This document shows, one piece after another, positions 23,701-32,745 of a stretch of 64,000 nucleotides of DNA; within the stretch, counting starts at the first letter, position 1; each line of letters starts with the position of its first letter. A model generated the notes under the pieces. It was not told the DNA's origin. It worked only from the letters and a program-made list of their open reading frames with translations, and did no database searches. Made by a program: the position numbers and the translations under genes. The stretch lies in contig JACGCN010000055.1 of NCBI GenBank assembly GCA_014905825.1, forward strand, positions 62,001 to 126,000, read 5' to 3'. Origin of the DNA: Lyophyllum atratum. Taxonomy: Eukaryota > Basidiomycota > Agaricomycetes > Agaricales > Lyophyllaceae.

Positions 23701-25085
23701 GCGCGGCCCTTCGGGTCGATGAACGTCGCTTTGCCCCCAGCAAAGGTAATGGTCCATCCCGCGGCGTCGAGCTTCCCGACCGATACAAGGTTTGCGGATA
23801 AGTCGGGGGTGTGAAGAGCGCTGAAGACGAGGTCGGATGATGCGCCGTTTAGCCAGACAGTACGTTTGACAGTCCCCTTTCCAACGATGCTGAAGGTAAC
23901 GTCTTTATTAGCCCCCTGCCCCTGTCGAGGTGTCGCGAAGGGCTCGTAGTTCGTGAAGTCCTCGCGGTTCACGAAGCAATAGTCACTGGCACCGGAATCC
24001 GCGTAGGTAGGGACGACGCGCGTGTTCGCGGCGAGCGCAATAGGGGAGTTTGGGACGGTGAGTGTGTCTGAGACGTTTAGAGATCCGTCAAGGTAGGCGT
24101 CTAAGACGCCCATCTCCTTTCCCTCTATCGCGTTGTATAGGGCCTCCGGGGTGATGACGGACGGGCCGAATGGCTGGGCGATTAGGGCGTATGTGATGTG
24201 GGATGTAGCGCCGGTGGCGTCGGCGACGTTCGCAGTAGGGACTGCTGGTGTTTTAGTATCCGAGGTACCCTGTTTCCCTCTATTCCTGAAGTTCGCCGGG
24301 AACTGACCCTCCTTTCCTCCACCCGGCCAGTAACAGTTGTCGATGATATGTCCCCTCCGACCGCAGTTGTTGTTCGCGCACAGTAAGTCCGAGTTTGACT
24401 TGTTCTTCTGCTGAACCTTCGCCTGTAGGGCGGTGGTGGCGCCTTTTGTGGCGGCACCCTGACGCTTCAAGCGTTCCCAGTGCAGAGTCAAGGCTGAGAT
24501 GGCCTCCGCAGAAGTTTTGGTGGAGTAGACGGTGGAGACGATGATATTCCACGACTCGGGGAGTGAACGAAGAAATATAGCGCGGAAAGCTTTGTCGTCG
24601 ACGACGGCACCTTTGTCTGTGGCCGACGTCCACTTGGAGCGGAGGGTTTTGACGTGCTCCAGGAAGTCCTCGCCATCGTGGAGTGCAATCGCTCGCAGGT
24701 CAGATTCTGCGTCGGCGGCTCCGAGTTCGGAGACAGTGCCGTAGATGTCGGTGAGCGATGCCCATGCTTCGGCAGCGGTTCCATTCAGCTTAACGCCAAG
24801 ACCGACGGGGTTCTTGGTGTTATACGCGATCAGGGCAAGTACCCATGCATCGCGCACTCCCCACTCTGCCAGTGAGGGGGTAGACGATGTCCAGTCGGTC
24901 GGTTCAGGGGGTAGTTGCAAGGATGGGGGGTTGGATGGAGATGGTATGTTTCCGGCTAGATAACCCATGGCGCCGCGAACCCTCACGGCGATCTGGATCC
25001 GGGTTTTGAAGCCGACGAAATTCGACCCGTCGAATTTCTCGTCATCGGGGAATGTAGGGGGGTTATTACTGTTTCCAGCAGACAT
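20736..25085 (-). CDS. Copia Gag-Pol polyprotein
   Basis: A single 1,449-aa frame starts at MSAGNSNNPPTF; an upstream extension of the same frame runs into the LTR and is not needed. Domain order: Gag (UBN2-like) to about residue 250, a zinc knuckle (CANNNCGRRGHIIDNC), aspartic protease (YADSGASDYCF), GAG-pre-integrase (VWHRRLGHAG..CEDCIYGK), integrase core with the catalytic triad in HLDLWGP, VDAGREW and NGLAERT, then reverse transcriptase (KARLVAKGYTQVHGEDF, LDFVSAYLN, and WADDVFG at the usual YVDD site), then RNase H (VDADFGGDYDTRRSTGGYVF, TTEAEYMAL, TLYGDN, HIDIRHH). This integrase-before-RT order defines copia. No internal stop was seen. Confidence 0.96.
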   Translation of the reverse strand: MSAGNSNNPPTFPDDEKFDGSNFVGFKTRIQIAVRVRGAMGYLAGNIPSPSNPPSLQLPPEPTDWTSSTPSLAEWGVRDAWVLALIAYNTKNPVGLGVKLNGTAAEAWASLTDIYGTVSELGAADAESDLRAIALHDGEDFLEHVKTLRSKWTSATDKGAVVDDKAFRAIFLRSLPESWNIIVSTVYSTKTSAEAISALTLHWERLKRQGAATKGATTALQAKVQQKNKSNSDLLCANNNCGRRGHIIDNCYWPGGGKEGQFPANFRNRGKQGTSDTKTPAVPTANVADATGATSHITYALIAQPFGPSVITPEALYNAIEGKEMGVLDAYLDGSLNVSDTLTVPNSPIALAANTRVVPTYADSGASDYCFVNREDFTNYEPFATPRQGQGANKDVTFSIVGKGTVKRTVWLNGASSDLVFSALHTPDLSANLVSVGKLDAAGWTITFAGGKATFIDPKGRAVMVGVGSHGMYRLETSPPPTRAMIARSLDVPVDLDVWHRRLGHAGVTGIRNMARKKLVDGLHILGKPEVKGLCEDCIYGKHTSRPYDGQVTPESTPNERCHLDLWGPASLPSLGGASYMMIVVDGGTSHSFGFYLSRKDSVTTLTAFKTYHVTSERQTGHKLQIARVDAGREWINQDWFDYCGQHGIVLEISTPYAHAQNGLAERTIRTIIEGVRCMLADSGLPKYLWAEAAACMIYLRNLIPSSRHTDLVPKAVWTGKRQGVAHLRPFGCIAFAKVPTELVTSKLNPRSIKYVMIGYTENGYKLFDQGTRQVLTSRDVIFEEGSGHRAITLLSDDDLVSVEEPIPNTATPGVLQPRQPIAPRIRTDGPLHPPPTHATTTAAPPPNPATPARDIDAPTAPRRSARLATTAQPTPAIVAARETLAMEDAARAAGEDWATDTELPRAFVASDMHAFLASLDNAVASDTHVPRHYGEAIRRPDLWVPAMEAELEVLRKREVFTLVPAESVPADKRVIDCMWVYANKFDADGNIVKRKARLVAKGYTQVHGEDFDETYAAVARLESMRMTAAIAAQLGLHIWQLDFVSAYLNSVLEHVVYMKVPPGFQGGEGKVCLLQKSLYGMMQGGHDWWHTLNGAYTRLGYKPSRADSCVRSKKEGEERTITSTWADDVFGVSSTVEGAAKAKGDLGKEYEAKDMGEMKYILGMRVDRDAETGAISLSQRAYLERVLERFKHLDCNPHPTPLPSGIHLDDSQSPRTDADKLFMKDKPYRELLGCYMWAQCASRPDLSYAVGLLARFQSNPGPTHWKAMVHVLGYIKGTLDYRLTYSRVEGGLKPVGYVDADFGGDYDTRRSTGGYVFMMANCAVSWGSKRQPTVALSTTEAEYMALTRGAQQALWMHNFLVEVDLPQSLPATLYGDNTSSIALTKSTKGHTRAKHIDIRHHYIRERVQEGDIEILHVPSSENPADMFTKPLPRVLHEHCVDLLNLRPL

Positions 25086-25155
25086 GTTGGGTAATGTGGA
25101 TGTGGTGTATAAAAGTGTGAGTCCGTCGGTGTGTGCCGTGTGATTTCGCAGGAAA

Positions 25156-25179
25156 GCGCAGAGCGGGAGCCCAATAACC
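25156..25179 (-). promoter_or_regulatory. Region of the expected primer-binding site
   Basis: The element-strand sequence just inside the 5' LTR reads GGTTATTGGGCTCCCGC. A TGG needed to pair with a tRNA CCA end occurs six bases in, but I cannot name the tRNA. The position is expected; the identity is uncertain. Confidence 0.35.
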
Positions 25180-25580
25180 TGTAGAGAATCACAATAAGTA
25201 AGCCTTAGAGTCCGACACAATGTGTAAGACGACTTTATTATGTACCTGTAGAGAATCACAATAAGTAAGCTACAGGTAATAAGTCAGTAACGAAGTAAAT
25301 AGGATGTAAGTAAAGTTGGCTCACCCTTAGAGTCCGACACAATGTGTAAGACGACTAAGGGTGTCCTTTTCTGTGTACTAGGTAGATATATGATCGTGAA
25401 ATAAAGTTCTGGTAAAGACTGGTAAATAACGAGCGGCAAACTGAATAGAAACGCACCACGACGCTCTGCGCCGTGGCGTAACGAATATGCGAGATTTCTA
25501 AATATAGTAAAATGTCCATAAAAGGAAACTTATCGTATCGAAGACCTTGCCTCGGGTCTGGGCATGTCCTTATCTCAACA
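25180..25580 (-). repeat. 5' LTR of copia element
   Basis: Same length as, and by eye the same sequence as, 20314-20714, including both hairpins and the duplicated words. Confidence 0.95.
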
Positions 25581-25585
25581 AGCTC
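25581..25585. repeat. Target-site duplication of copia element (right)
   Basis: AGCTC, identical to 20309-20313. Confidence 0.93.
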
Positions 25586-25883
25586 TAACAGGAATCAATA
25601 TTCGCTAGGCGCTCGACACGTACTTACATCGTCATGCAACCCAACTACTCAACAAATAGCAAAACAGACACCCTGATTCAGCACGAACTTTTCGCTGAAC
25701 AGCTCGACGGACTTTGTGAGACCTTAGACTTACTTCCTAAGTTGCTGACGAGGCTCATCGATCTATCTTCATGTAGTGAAGGGTAGGGAACGGTCACGAA
25801 CCTGAACTTGGACTGGCCTGTGAAAAGCTAATTCTTTCTTTGAAGTTCCGATAATTCCCGAATTCGTTGAAATCTATGCAAAG

Positions 25884-27648
25884 ATGAAGTTGGAAGTCAA
25901 GAGGCGTACTACCGGATCGATGGGGTCATCAACATACGATGTGCGTATGTTCTTGATATGTCCATGGAAGTGTCTAACCCAGTCAGCAACAGGACACTGT
26001 TCCACAGCAAGCTACTGATTTTAAAGCTCTTCTGCAGCGCGATGAACTTTCGGAAACCGAAAGTAATCTTCTTTCTTCTGCCCAAATGGCGGACAACATA
26101 TCGCTCAACAAGCGCGATATTGTATTACTCCAGTTACAGGCAAACACTATCCTCCGCGATATTGAGCGGTTAAAGGTCAAGGAGGCAAAAATGCAAAAGC
26201 AATTGGACTTCTTCAGGTCTCACCGTTCTGTGCTTCGGCGTCTTCCCGCAGAAATATTGGCGCATATATTTTCGTATCACGCGGACGAAAAAATTACACC
26301 GTCATTTCCACCTACGCTCCTAAGTGCCATCCAAGTTTGTCGTTCGTGGAGAAGAGCAGGCCTTGCGTACGCAAGTCTTTGGAACTCGCTTTCAATCGAC
26401 AGCAGTGGTGTAATTTACTGGGAATCGTTGGTCCAACAGCTACCTGACCAGTGGTTCGCCAACGCTAAAGATCTTCCCCTGAGCCTTTCTCTCAATGGCC
26501 CAGCAAAGGACACCATTTCCCCGACTTCTTCTTCACGACTTTTCGATCCCCTCATTTCCTTCTCACACCGCCTTTCGGGAATTCATCTCCGACTACGGGG
26601 TTGTGACGCTCTCCGTGCCTTTTTCCATCTTCCTCGCGATACATTCCCATCACTACAGACACTCAGCCTGTCTTGCCGAGATGTTCAGAGCGACGAACAC
26701 AGATCCACAGAGCTGTTCAGTTCGGCTCTCTATCTCCGGAATGTCGTCCTCGATGTACCTCCAGTCCAAATTTCGAGACCTTCCGACTTCGTCTTCCCAT
26801 GGAATCAACTGACATCACTGGAGATCCTGCAGAAGCTCAAAGCCAGCGAATGGCTTGTCATTTTCTGCCAATGTGTCCGTCTTGAGGTGGGGCGCTTCAC
26901 AGTCGATACCCGCGATGACTCCGCCTTGGCTTCTTCACCAAAAGATGTCACGTTTGAGCACCTCGCCACGCTCGAGATATCAATTTCGGGTCCAGACATT
27001 GGGACTCTTGACTATTTCCAATTTCCTGCATTGCGACACCTTGGCTTGATCACGAGAAGCTCCGGTCGCGTCGACGGGCTCCTTCAAACATTCCGAGCTA
27101 GTTCCCTACATATCCTTTCCCTGGTCTGCGTGGATTTCAAAGTCAACTCTCTCGTTCTATTCCTTACCTCGTGCGATTCTTTGGAGAAGCTCATGATCGG
27201 ATTACCGACATTAGACTATGGAGACGATCAACGCTACCAAGGCAGAGTCTTCGACGCTCTTCAGAAAAATTTCGGAAATACAATACCCCACCCCGCGCTA
27301 CCCAATCTTAAATTCTTCTCCGCTGTTGTTTCTGCAGAAGGCAAAGATGAAGACGGTTGGGATGACAGGAATTACCTCCTTCGTGCAGCTCCGCTGGCTT
27401 ATTTACTTCGGTCGTGGTCTGGACATTTGGAGGCTGCGACTATTTATGCACATGCTGAAGGTATAAACGCCGACTTGGCGGATGATTTCCTGGAAAACGT
27501 TCAATCTCTCTGCCTGGGCTGTAGCTATGACGAGCTTCATTGTCCCTCGGGATTCGACCTGAAGACCACGTCACTTGATTCCGGAGATTATCATGGGACG
27601 GATCTATTTAGAGATTGGCCTGCTGGCGAGAACTTCGTAGAGTTTTAG
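25884..27648 (+). CDS. F-box protein
   Basis: Exon 1 is 25884-25940, the intron 25941-25992 (gtgcgt..cag with a tctaac branch point), and exon 2 25993-27648, giving 570 aa. An internal ATG at 25920 would also work. A helical N-terminus (LLQRDELSETESNLL, RDIERLKVKEAKMQKQLDF) precedes the F-box (VLRRLPAEILAHIFSY), followed by CRSWRRAGLAYASLW and a long region of weak leucine-rich repeats. Such proteins usually recruit substrates to SCF ubiquitin ligases through Skp1. The substrate is unknown; the family is greatly expanded in mushrooms. Confidence 0.88.
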
Positions 27649-28016
27649 ATAAGCATTCCCCTACTCTCACAGTGAATGTGCTGTGCATATGCCTCGAGCC
27701 TAGATGTAATCGACACTTGTCAATTCACCGTACCAAGATATCATCATACTTGTTCAGTCTATGACACCAACCTAAGATCGAAGAAACCTCCAAGACGTGA
27801 CGCGAACAGTACACCCTGGACGAAGATACGTGAACGTAACAGGTGCGGTGGTTATACCTATGTAAGGAACAATAGCCCAAAAGTACATATACAATGTCAA
27901 AGATACGAAAATCCAGGGTCTCCTGGGTAGGCTTTGAAGGGTCATTGTCGGACAATTGATCATCTTTGTTTCCCTCGACCCATGGGGCCTGTAAGAAGGT
28001 CATCAGTCATGTATGA

Positions 28017-29106
28017 CTACCAAGCGACAGATTTACAGGCTTCACCTCTCCCAATACGAATGGAGGAGTCGTTGTTGGAGTTGGAGACGACACTTGTGGT
28101 TGTGTTCCCAGAGTTGGAATTGACAACACTGTTGGTATAAGTGTTTTGACTTCCCGCAACGGTAGTAAAATTGCCACCGTTAAACGGAGAAGGGATTTGA
28201 TATCGGTGAAATGGATCATGCGCGGAGGGAGGAGGCGTTTCGTAGTTCGATCCGAGTTCCCATTCGCGCGTAACGTGTCCTTCACGTACTGTATCCGCAG
28301 TCAGGTCTGTCCCCGAATGCCCTCGTCCTTCATGAGCCACCTCCATCCTTTCGAGTTCATTGTCCCTCCGCTCCTTTTCTAGAGCTTTCCTCTCGGCCTC
28401 CTCCCTCGCAAATGCCTCATCGTGGTGCAACTTCTGCTCTGTCATCTTGATGACCATCTGCTCAATCCGTCTCACATTTTCTTGGATTGAGATACTCGAC
28501 TTCAACTGCAAACGCAACCATTCCATCAACCAAGCTCTTCGGTTGGACGATATACTCACCCCGAAGACATCCAGAGTTTGTCGCAACTTCCCGCGGAATT
28601 CCGCTATGGTGTCGATGTCAGCTTTATGTTTGATGATACGCATGAATACCGTTCGTGACGCTTCCTTTTTGGTGAACTGCTGTATCTCCCCGAGAGTGCT
28701 AGGAACTGTTCCAGGTCAGGACATCAGTTGAAAGACGTGTTAACTGACTCAGTCAGCTCGCGTAAGTGGTCAAGATAGGTCGATGTCGGATTTGCACTTC
28801 CAGGGGTACAAAGCACAACGTAGACGAGTTCACAGGCGTCTTTTGTCAGACGTAAGAATGCATCCTTGTTGTTCCGTACGCCCTCCGCCGTTATAAGGAC
28901 ATCAAGAAGCCCAAATCAGCAGAGCAGCTACATACTTGGATGACATTGACAATCCCGAGCGCCAGAGCCGCGGATTGCTGCAAGTATGGGATTGGTGCAA
29001 TGCGTGCGGCGTCTTTGAGCGTCGAGAGAACCAGATCTGAAGTGTCTAGAGCAATGGCAGCGACCTTGCGTCGACGACGGGAAGATTTGCCTTCACTTTG
29101 AAACAT
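28017..29106 (-). CDS. Small protein with MLKL-NTD/HeLo-like helical domain and Asn/Ser/Thr-rich tail
   Basis: Three exons (29106-28936, 28882-28749, 28698-28017) join in frame to 328 aa. The N-terminus (LVLSTLKDAARIAPIPYLQQ, SAALALGIVNVIQ, NNKDAFLRLTKDACELVYVV) resembles the four-helix domain related to the MLKL N-terminus that is common in Agaricomycete NLR-like and adaptor proteins. It continues with EIQQFTKKEASRTVFMRI and LRQTLDVFGVSIS. A Lys/Glu helix (EEAERKALEKERRDNELERM) follows. The last 50 residues are low-complexity (TYTNSVVNSNSGNTTTSVVS, NSNNDSS). No kinase or NB-ARC domain is attached. The helical family is recalled, not searched. A role in membrane-targeted signalling is inference. 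Confidence 0.72.
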
Positions 29107-30924
29107 GGTGGTGGAAATCGAAGCCGGATGGAGTGGATCTGCGTAGCGGTTCCTTTCGCGGCGCTCGGACTTTATGGACCTTATATAGGCTTTGATTGGC
29201 GACGCCAAGGTAAGTAAACTCTGCACAACCTGACTGCACATTCACTTCATAATCCGCCAGCGGCACTCAGCGAACCCTCCGCCCACGAAGTATTGCGATC
29301 TTCTTTCCTATAAATGAAATCGCGCGAGGTCTTCTGGTTGCACACATCTGCAATAGCTGCGTCTGATTCTACAATATTATGATCTTACCTTGCGACGATC
29401 CTTATTTGATTTGCGCGAATGGATATCGGCGAACTTTTCCTGAGGAAAGTCGTCGTTGGGTTCGAAGTCAGTCTTTAAGATCTTGAGAATTATGAACGTG
29501 AGTGAACCTCAATGAGATGCATCAAGGAAGCGTGGATGGACGTACTTCTCATGGCATGCGCTCGAGTTTCAACAACCAGGGTTCGGCGGAGGTCTTGGCA
29601 CAGATCATAGAGAGACCGTCATATCGACGAGCACTCGCCGGTCGGTGACCCGCCCAATCGGGTTGATATTTAGCGAAATGCAAGCCTTGAGGTCATTATA
29701 CGGCGAACCCTTGATTACAACCACACAGGACTAATCACAAAAAACCTTGACAGTTCATATACGGCGTGAAGGAGACCACACGTGGATGGATCCTAAGAAA
29801 AGAACACGTGTTACTGGACATGAAGGAAGCGGGGCTCGATGTGTACCTCTACCAGTATTGTGGTACATATCCAGTAACCGCCATTAAGACCTGGTTAAGA
29901 CCTCTAGAGAGGTCCACGATAGTGAGGCCATGGTATCTTCGGACGGAAATCAGATCCTAGATACGCCTCATGTTGGATGATAGGCTCCTCGCTTGACAGG
30001 AGGTTAGGAGTTAATTTGCCTGCACGACGCTTCCTGACAGTATATCAGCTCGATCAGGGTGCCTAAAGCAGAGCGACGCGGAAAGCATGACGTGGAACCT
30101 CACGCGTTACGGTCATTGTATACGCCAAGACTGCCGTACTGATACCCAATCATAGAGCGACCTAAGGGAGATTGGCCGGTCAAGGTGATGACTCATGAGA
30201 GTCCAGAAAAGGCCTCCGTCCAACAAAGCGCACCCTGTAAAGGCCAGTGGCTGGCGCTTGAGATTAGATGCTTAAGTCCAACTGGCCGGGTGTTGAAATG
30301 CCAGGGAAGGTCGACTAGGTCTTTCGCGGCGTAAAAATTGATGACAGAACAGAACGGGAATGTATGGGTTGAAATTGTTACCGAGGAGAATATCGATGGG
30401 TCCGCTAGATAGGTCATGGCATGGTGGGACATATGGCGCCCAGGTGTCTCTGTGCAAGAGAAGAGGGGATATGCGAAATAAGACGTGCAGCGTCCAAACA
30501 TGAGATATCGAGAACGGTCTATGCCAAACGAAAAAGTCAACAGCCAGATCAACGAGCTGTCCGTCCCTTTGTGATGAGAAAGCCTAAATGACTCGGAACG
30601 AGAACGAGGAGGGGCGCATGGCGATGGCAAATGAGCCATTGGATAACAAGTCACTTGAAGTCGAATCGGAGGAGCGGAATGACGGGAGGATAGAAACGGT
30701 ATTAATTGGTCGAGAGTTCATAGCGTAATCGATGGTTGTGTCAAGGGGCCACATTATTGGGAGTGCCACGGGGGTTGAAACGCTGGTTCAACGTTCAGCC
30801 AATAGTCGGTCTTCGCGACCGCAGCTCCGCTGTTTGTTTATTTCGCCTCGTTACTTCCCCTTTATTCTGATCTTTCTGCCCTGCCTGCCCACACGTCTGT
30901 TCCGTGTCTCCTCAAGATCACCCA
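29107..30924. other. Intergenic, no gene seen
   Basis: The sequence includes the upstream region of the minus-strand gene. A 153-codon minus-strand frame at 30193-30654 has no recognisable motif and an odd His/Ser/Phe-rich composition, and is not called. Confidence 0.4.
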
Positions 30925-32745
30925 ATGATCGGATACAAGTGCCCACCCACTTCCCGAGCAGATAGTAGCACATCCCTCACCGGAAGGGCTCCGTCGTTGG
31001 TCCCGTCCAAAGGTAAGGAAACATCAAGGGAAACGACGCCACTCCCCGCTTTCAGGGGCAACAACGTCAAACGAGTGCAGGATGAGCTCCATGAACGATC
31101 GGAGAGACCTGAGGATGATTATGGGGATGAAGAAGACCGTGAGAAACGTAAGAATACTGTGGATATGCAGCAGCGTCGTGTGCAACTCGAGGCCGATATA
31201 TGGGCCACCGACGTCGAGCCCAAACAGGTGCGATGTCGCGGGTGCCTTCGCTGGATCAAGCTAGACCAGCACTCAATGTACTATCGTGGCCTCTGGGACA
31301 AGCATAGAGACTCGTGCCGCGGTGTCAAGCGGCTCAAAGGCGAACCTATCACCAAGGTAAAGTTGCTACGGTATGGGCTGTTCCCGGCTTGTAATCTGAC
31401 ACGCGATGTACAGCGGACGAGAAGAACGAAGGCTGCTCTAGTATTGGCGAGGAACGATAAGGGGGAGACTCCCATTCGTCGGCCAAACATGAGTCCTTCG
31501 ACATCAGGAGATATTGAGCCGCGGATTAAAACGGAGGCGGTGCAGAAGACGGTTCATGGCGGAATGCTGACCGGGGACCAAGAGATTCCTCCACGAGCGG
31601 CTTCCTCATCTGCTCCTACCCCTGGCGATGATGTTCGCTCAACCCGGCGTCGCCGCAAGAGCGCGATTGGGAGCACTGAGAAACAGACCTGTTCTATCCC
31701 TATAACACTCTCCGACAGTGCACCAAGGCCTGCGACTCCGCCGAACGCTGTAGCTACAGCCCCACTTGTGATGAACCGGCGATACCCTGGCAAACAGCAT
31801 CCAGCGATATTTGATATGTTTGCCAATAACCTTGGCGCGTCAATGACTCAGACTGCCCTCGCTCGATTGGATATTGAAGAGGATTCATCCAGAGGCAGTC
31901 GCACACCCCACTGGGACAAACGCAGGAGAATGACGATTGGTCGTGGACCAATGAGGGATCGCGACGTGCAGACACAACCCACGAGTACGGGTGATGGGCG
32001 GCGCTACGCACGGCCGCCCAAAATCGCAAAGGACGAGCGCCGTTCTGCAGGTGAAGTAGTCGGTTGGAGAGGCTTTGTACACGTAGATGATGGGAAAACC
32101 TATTCCACTGAACATTATGACGATGAAGACCAGGAGCGTGGAGTGTTCGCACCTGGTAAGAAGATATTCTTTTTCCGCCATGACACGTGTATGCTCATCT
32201 CGTCCACACCTGACTAGATAGACCTAGCGAATGCACTTCTGCTCTCTGCCGCCACCATTTTCGCTTCGCTAACCAGCACGAGCTGGATACATACTTCGAC
32301 GGAGCAACTATCGAGTCGATGGCGTTGAGGTTTTCTTCTTCCAGGTCCAGTTTCTTAGGGGATGCTCGAATGTACCGCAGCTTTGGCGGAGAGGATGGGA
32401 AAAGAGGATTGCCGTCGAAGGTATAGTCACTAAGGTATAGTGGCACCCGGTCCACTGTCCAGTGTTATGTGTTACTCGCAGAAAATAGAATTAGAAGGTT
32501 GGCTCGAGTTCTTTTTGTCCGTGGAAGAAGATCCAGCTGTGACGAATGGCATTGAAGATTGGTGTCGACTCATTAAGCTTGCCAGTCTTTCGACCTTTTA
32601 TGAGAGACAATCGTATGCAAATCGTATGAGCGTGGCTCTTCTATGGAACCAAAACCCTCTCATACCTTTGAAGTTGGTAGTTTCAGAGAGGACGCTGTCG
32701 AAAAGTAGCAATAAATTTGTTTTCAGGGACTTGGAACTCGGTTGA
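30925..32745 (+). CDS. Protein with possible CxxC..HxxxxC zinc motif, unknown function
   Basis: Four exons (30925-31356, 31414-32155, 32218-32420, 32482-32745) join in frame to 546 aa. The ATG at 30925 is the first in frame. After a polar, acidic N-terminus lies VRCRGCLRWIKLDQHSMYYR followed by GLWDKHRDSC, a Cys-x2-Cys..His-x4-Cys arrangement seen in mushroom hypothetical proteins and suggesting zinc binding. The middle is low-complexity with basic patches (STRRRRKSAIGS, HWDKRRRMTIG) that could be nuclear-localisation signals. The last exons give RHHFRFANQHELDTYFDGA and IEDWCRLIKLASLSTFYER. Function unknown. The last two introns are inferred from GT..AG and frame. Confidence 0.6.

Larger units (their letters stand above)
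20314..25580 (-). mobile_element. Complete Ty1/copia LTR retrotransposon
   Basis: A 5,267-bp element with two 401-bp LTRs and a 5-bp target duplication. One long gag-pol frame lies on the minus strand. In element orientation each LTR begins TGTTGAGA and ends TCTCTACA, the standard TG..CA ends. I found no difference between the two LTRs by eye, and the polyprotein frame is open, so insertion is recent and the copy may be active. Confidence 0.95.

Noticed and set aside
25086..25259. N-terminal extension of the copia polyprotein into the LTR
   Set aside because: The Gag start MSAGNSNNPPTF is a normal copia start. The extra codons are LTR sequence.
30193..30654. 153-codon minus-strand frame
   Set aside because: No motif, an odd His/Ser/Phe composition, overlapped by other frames, and no clear splice partners.
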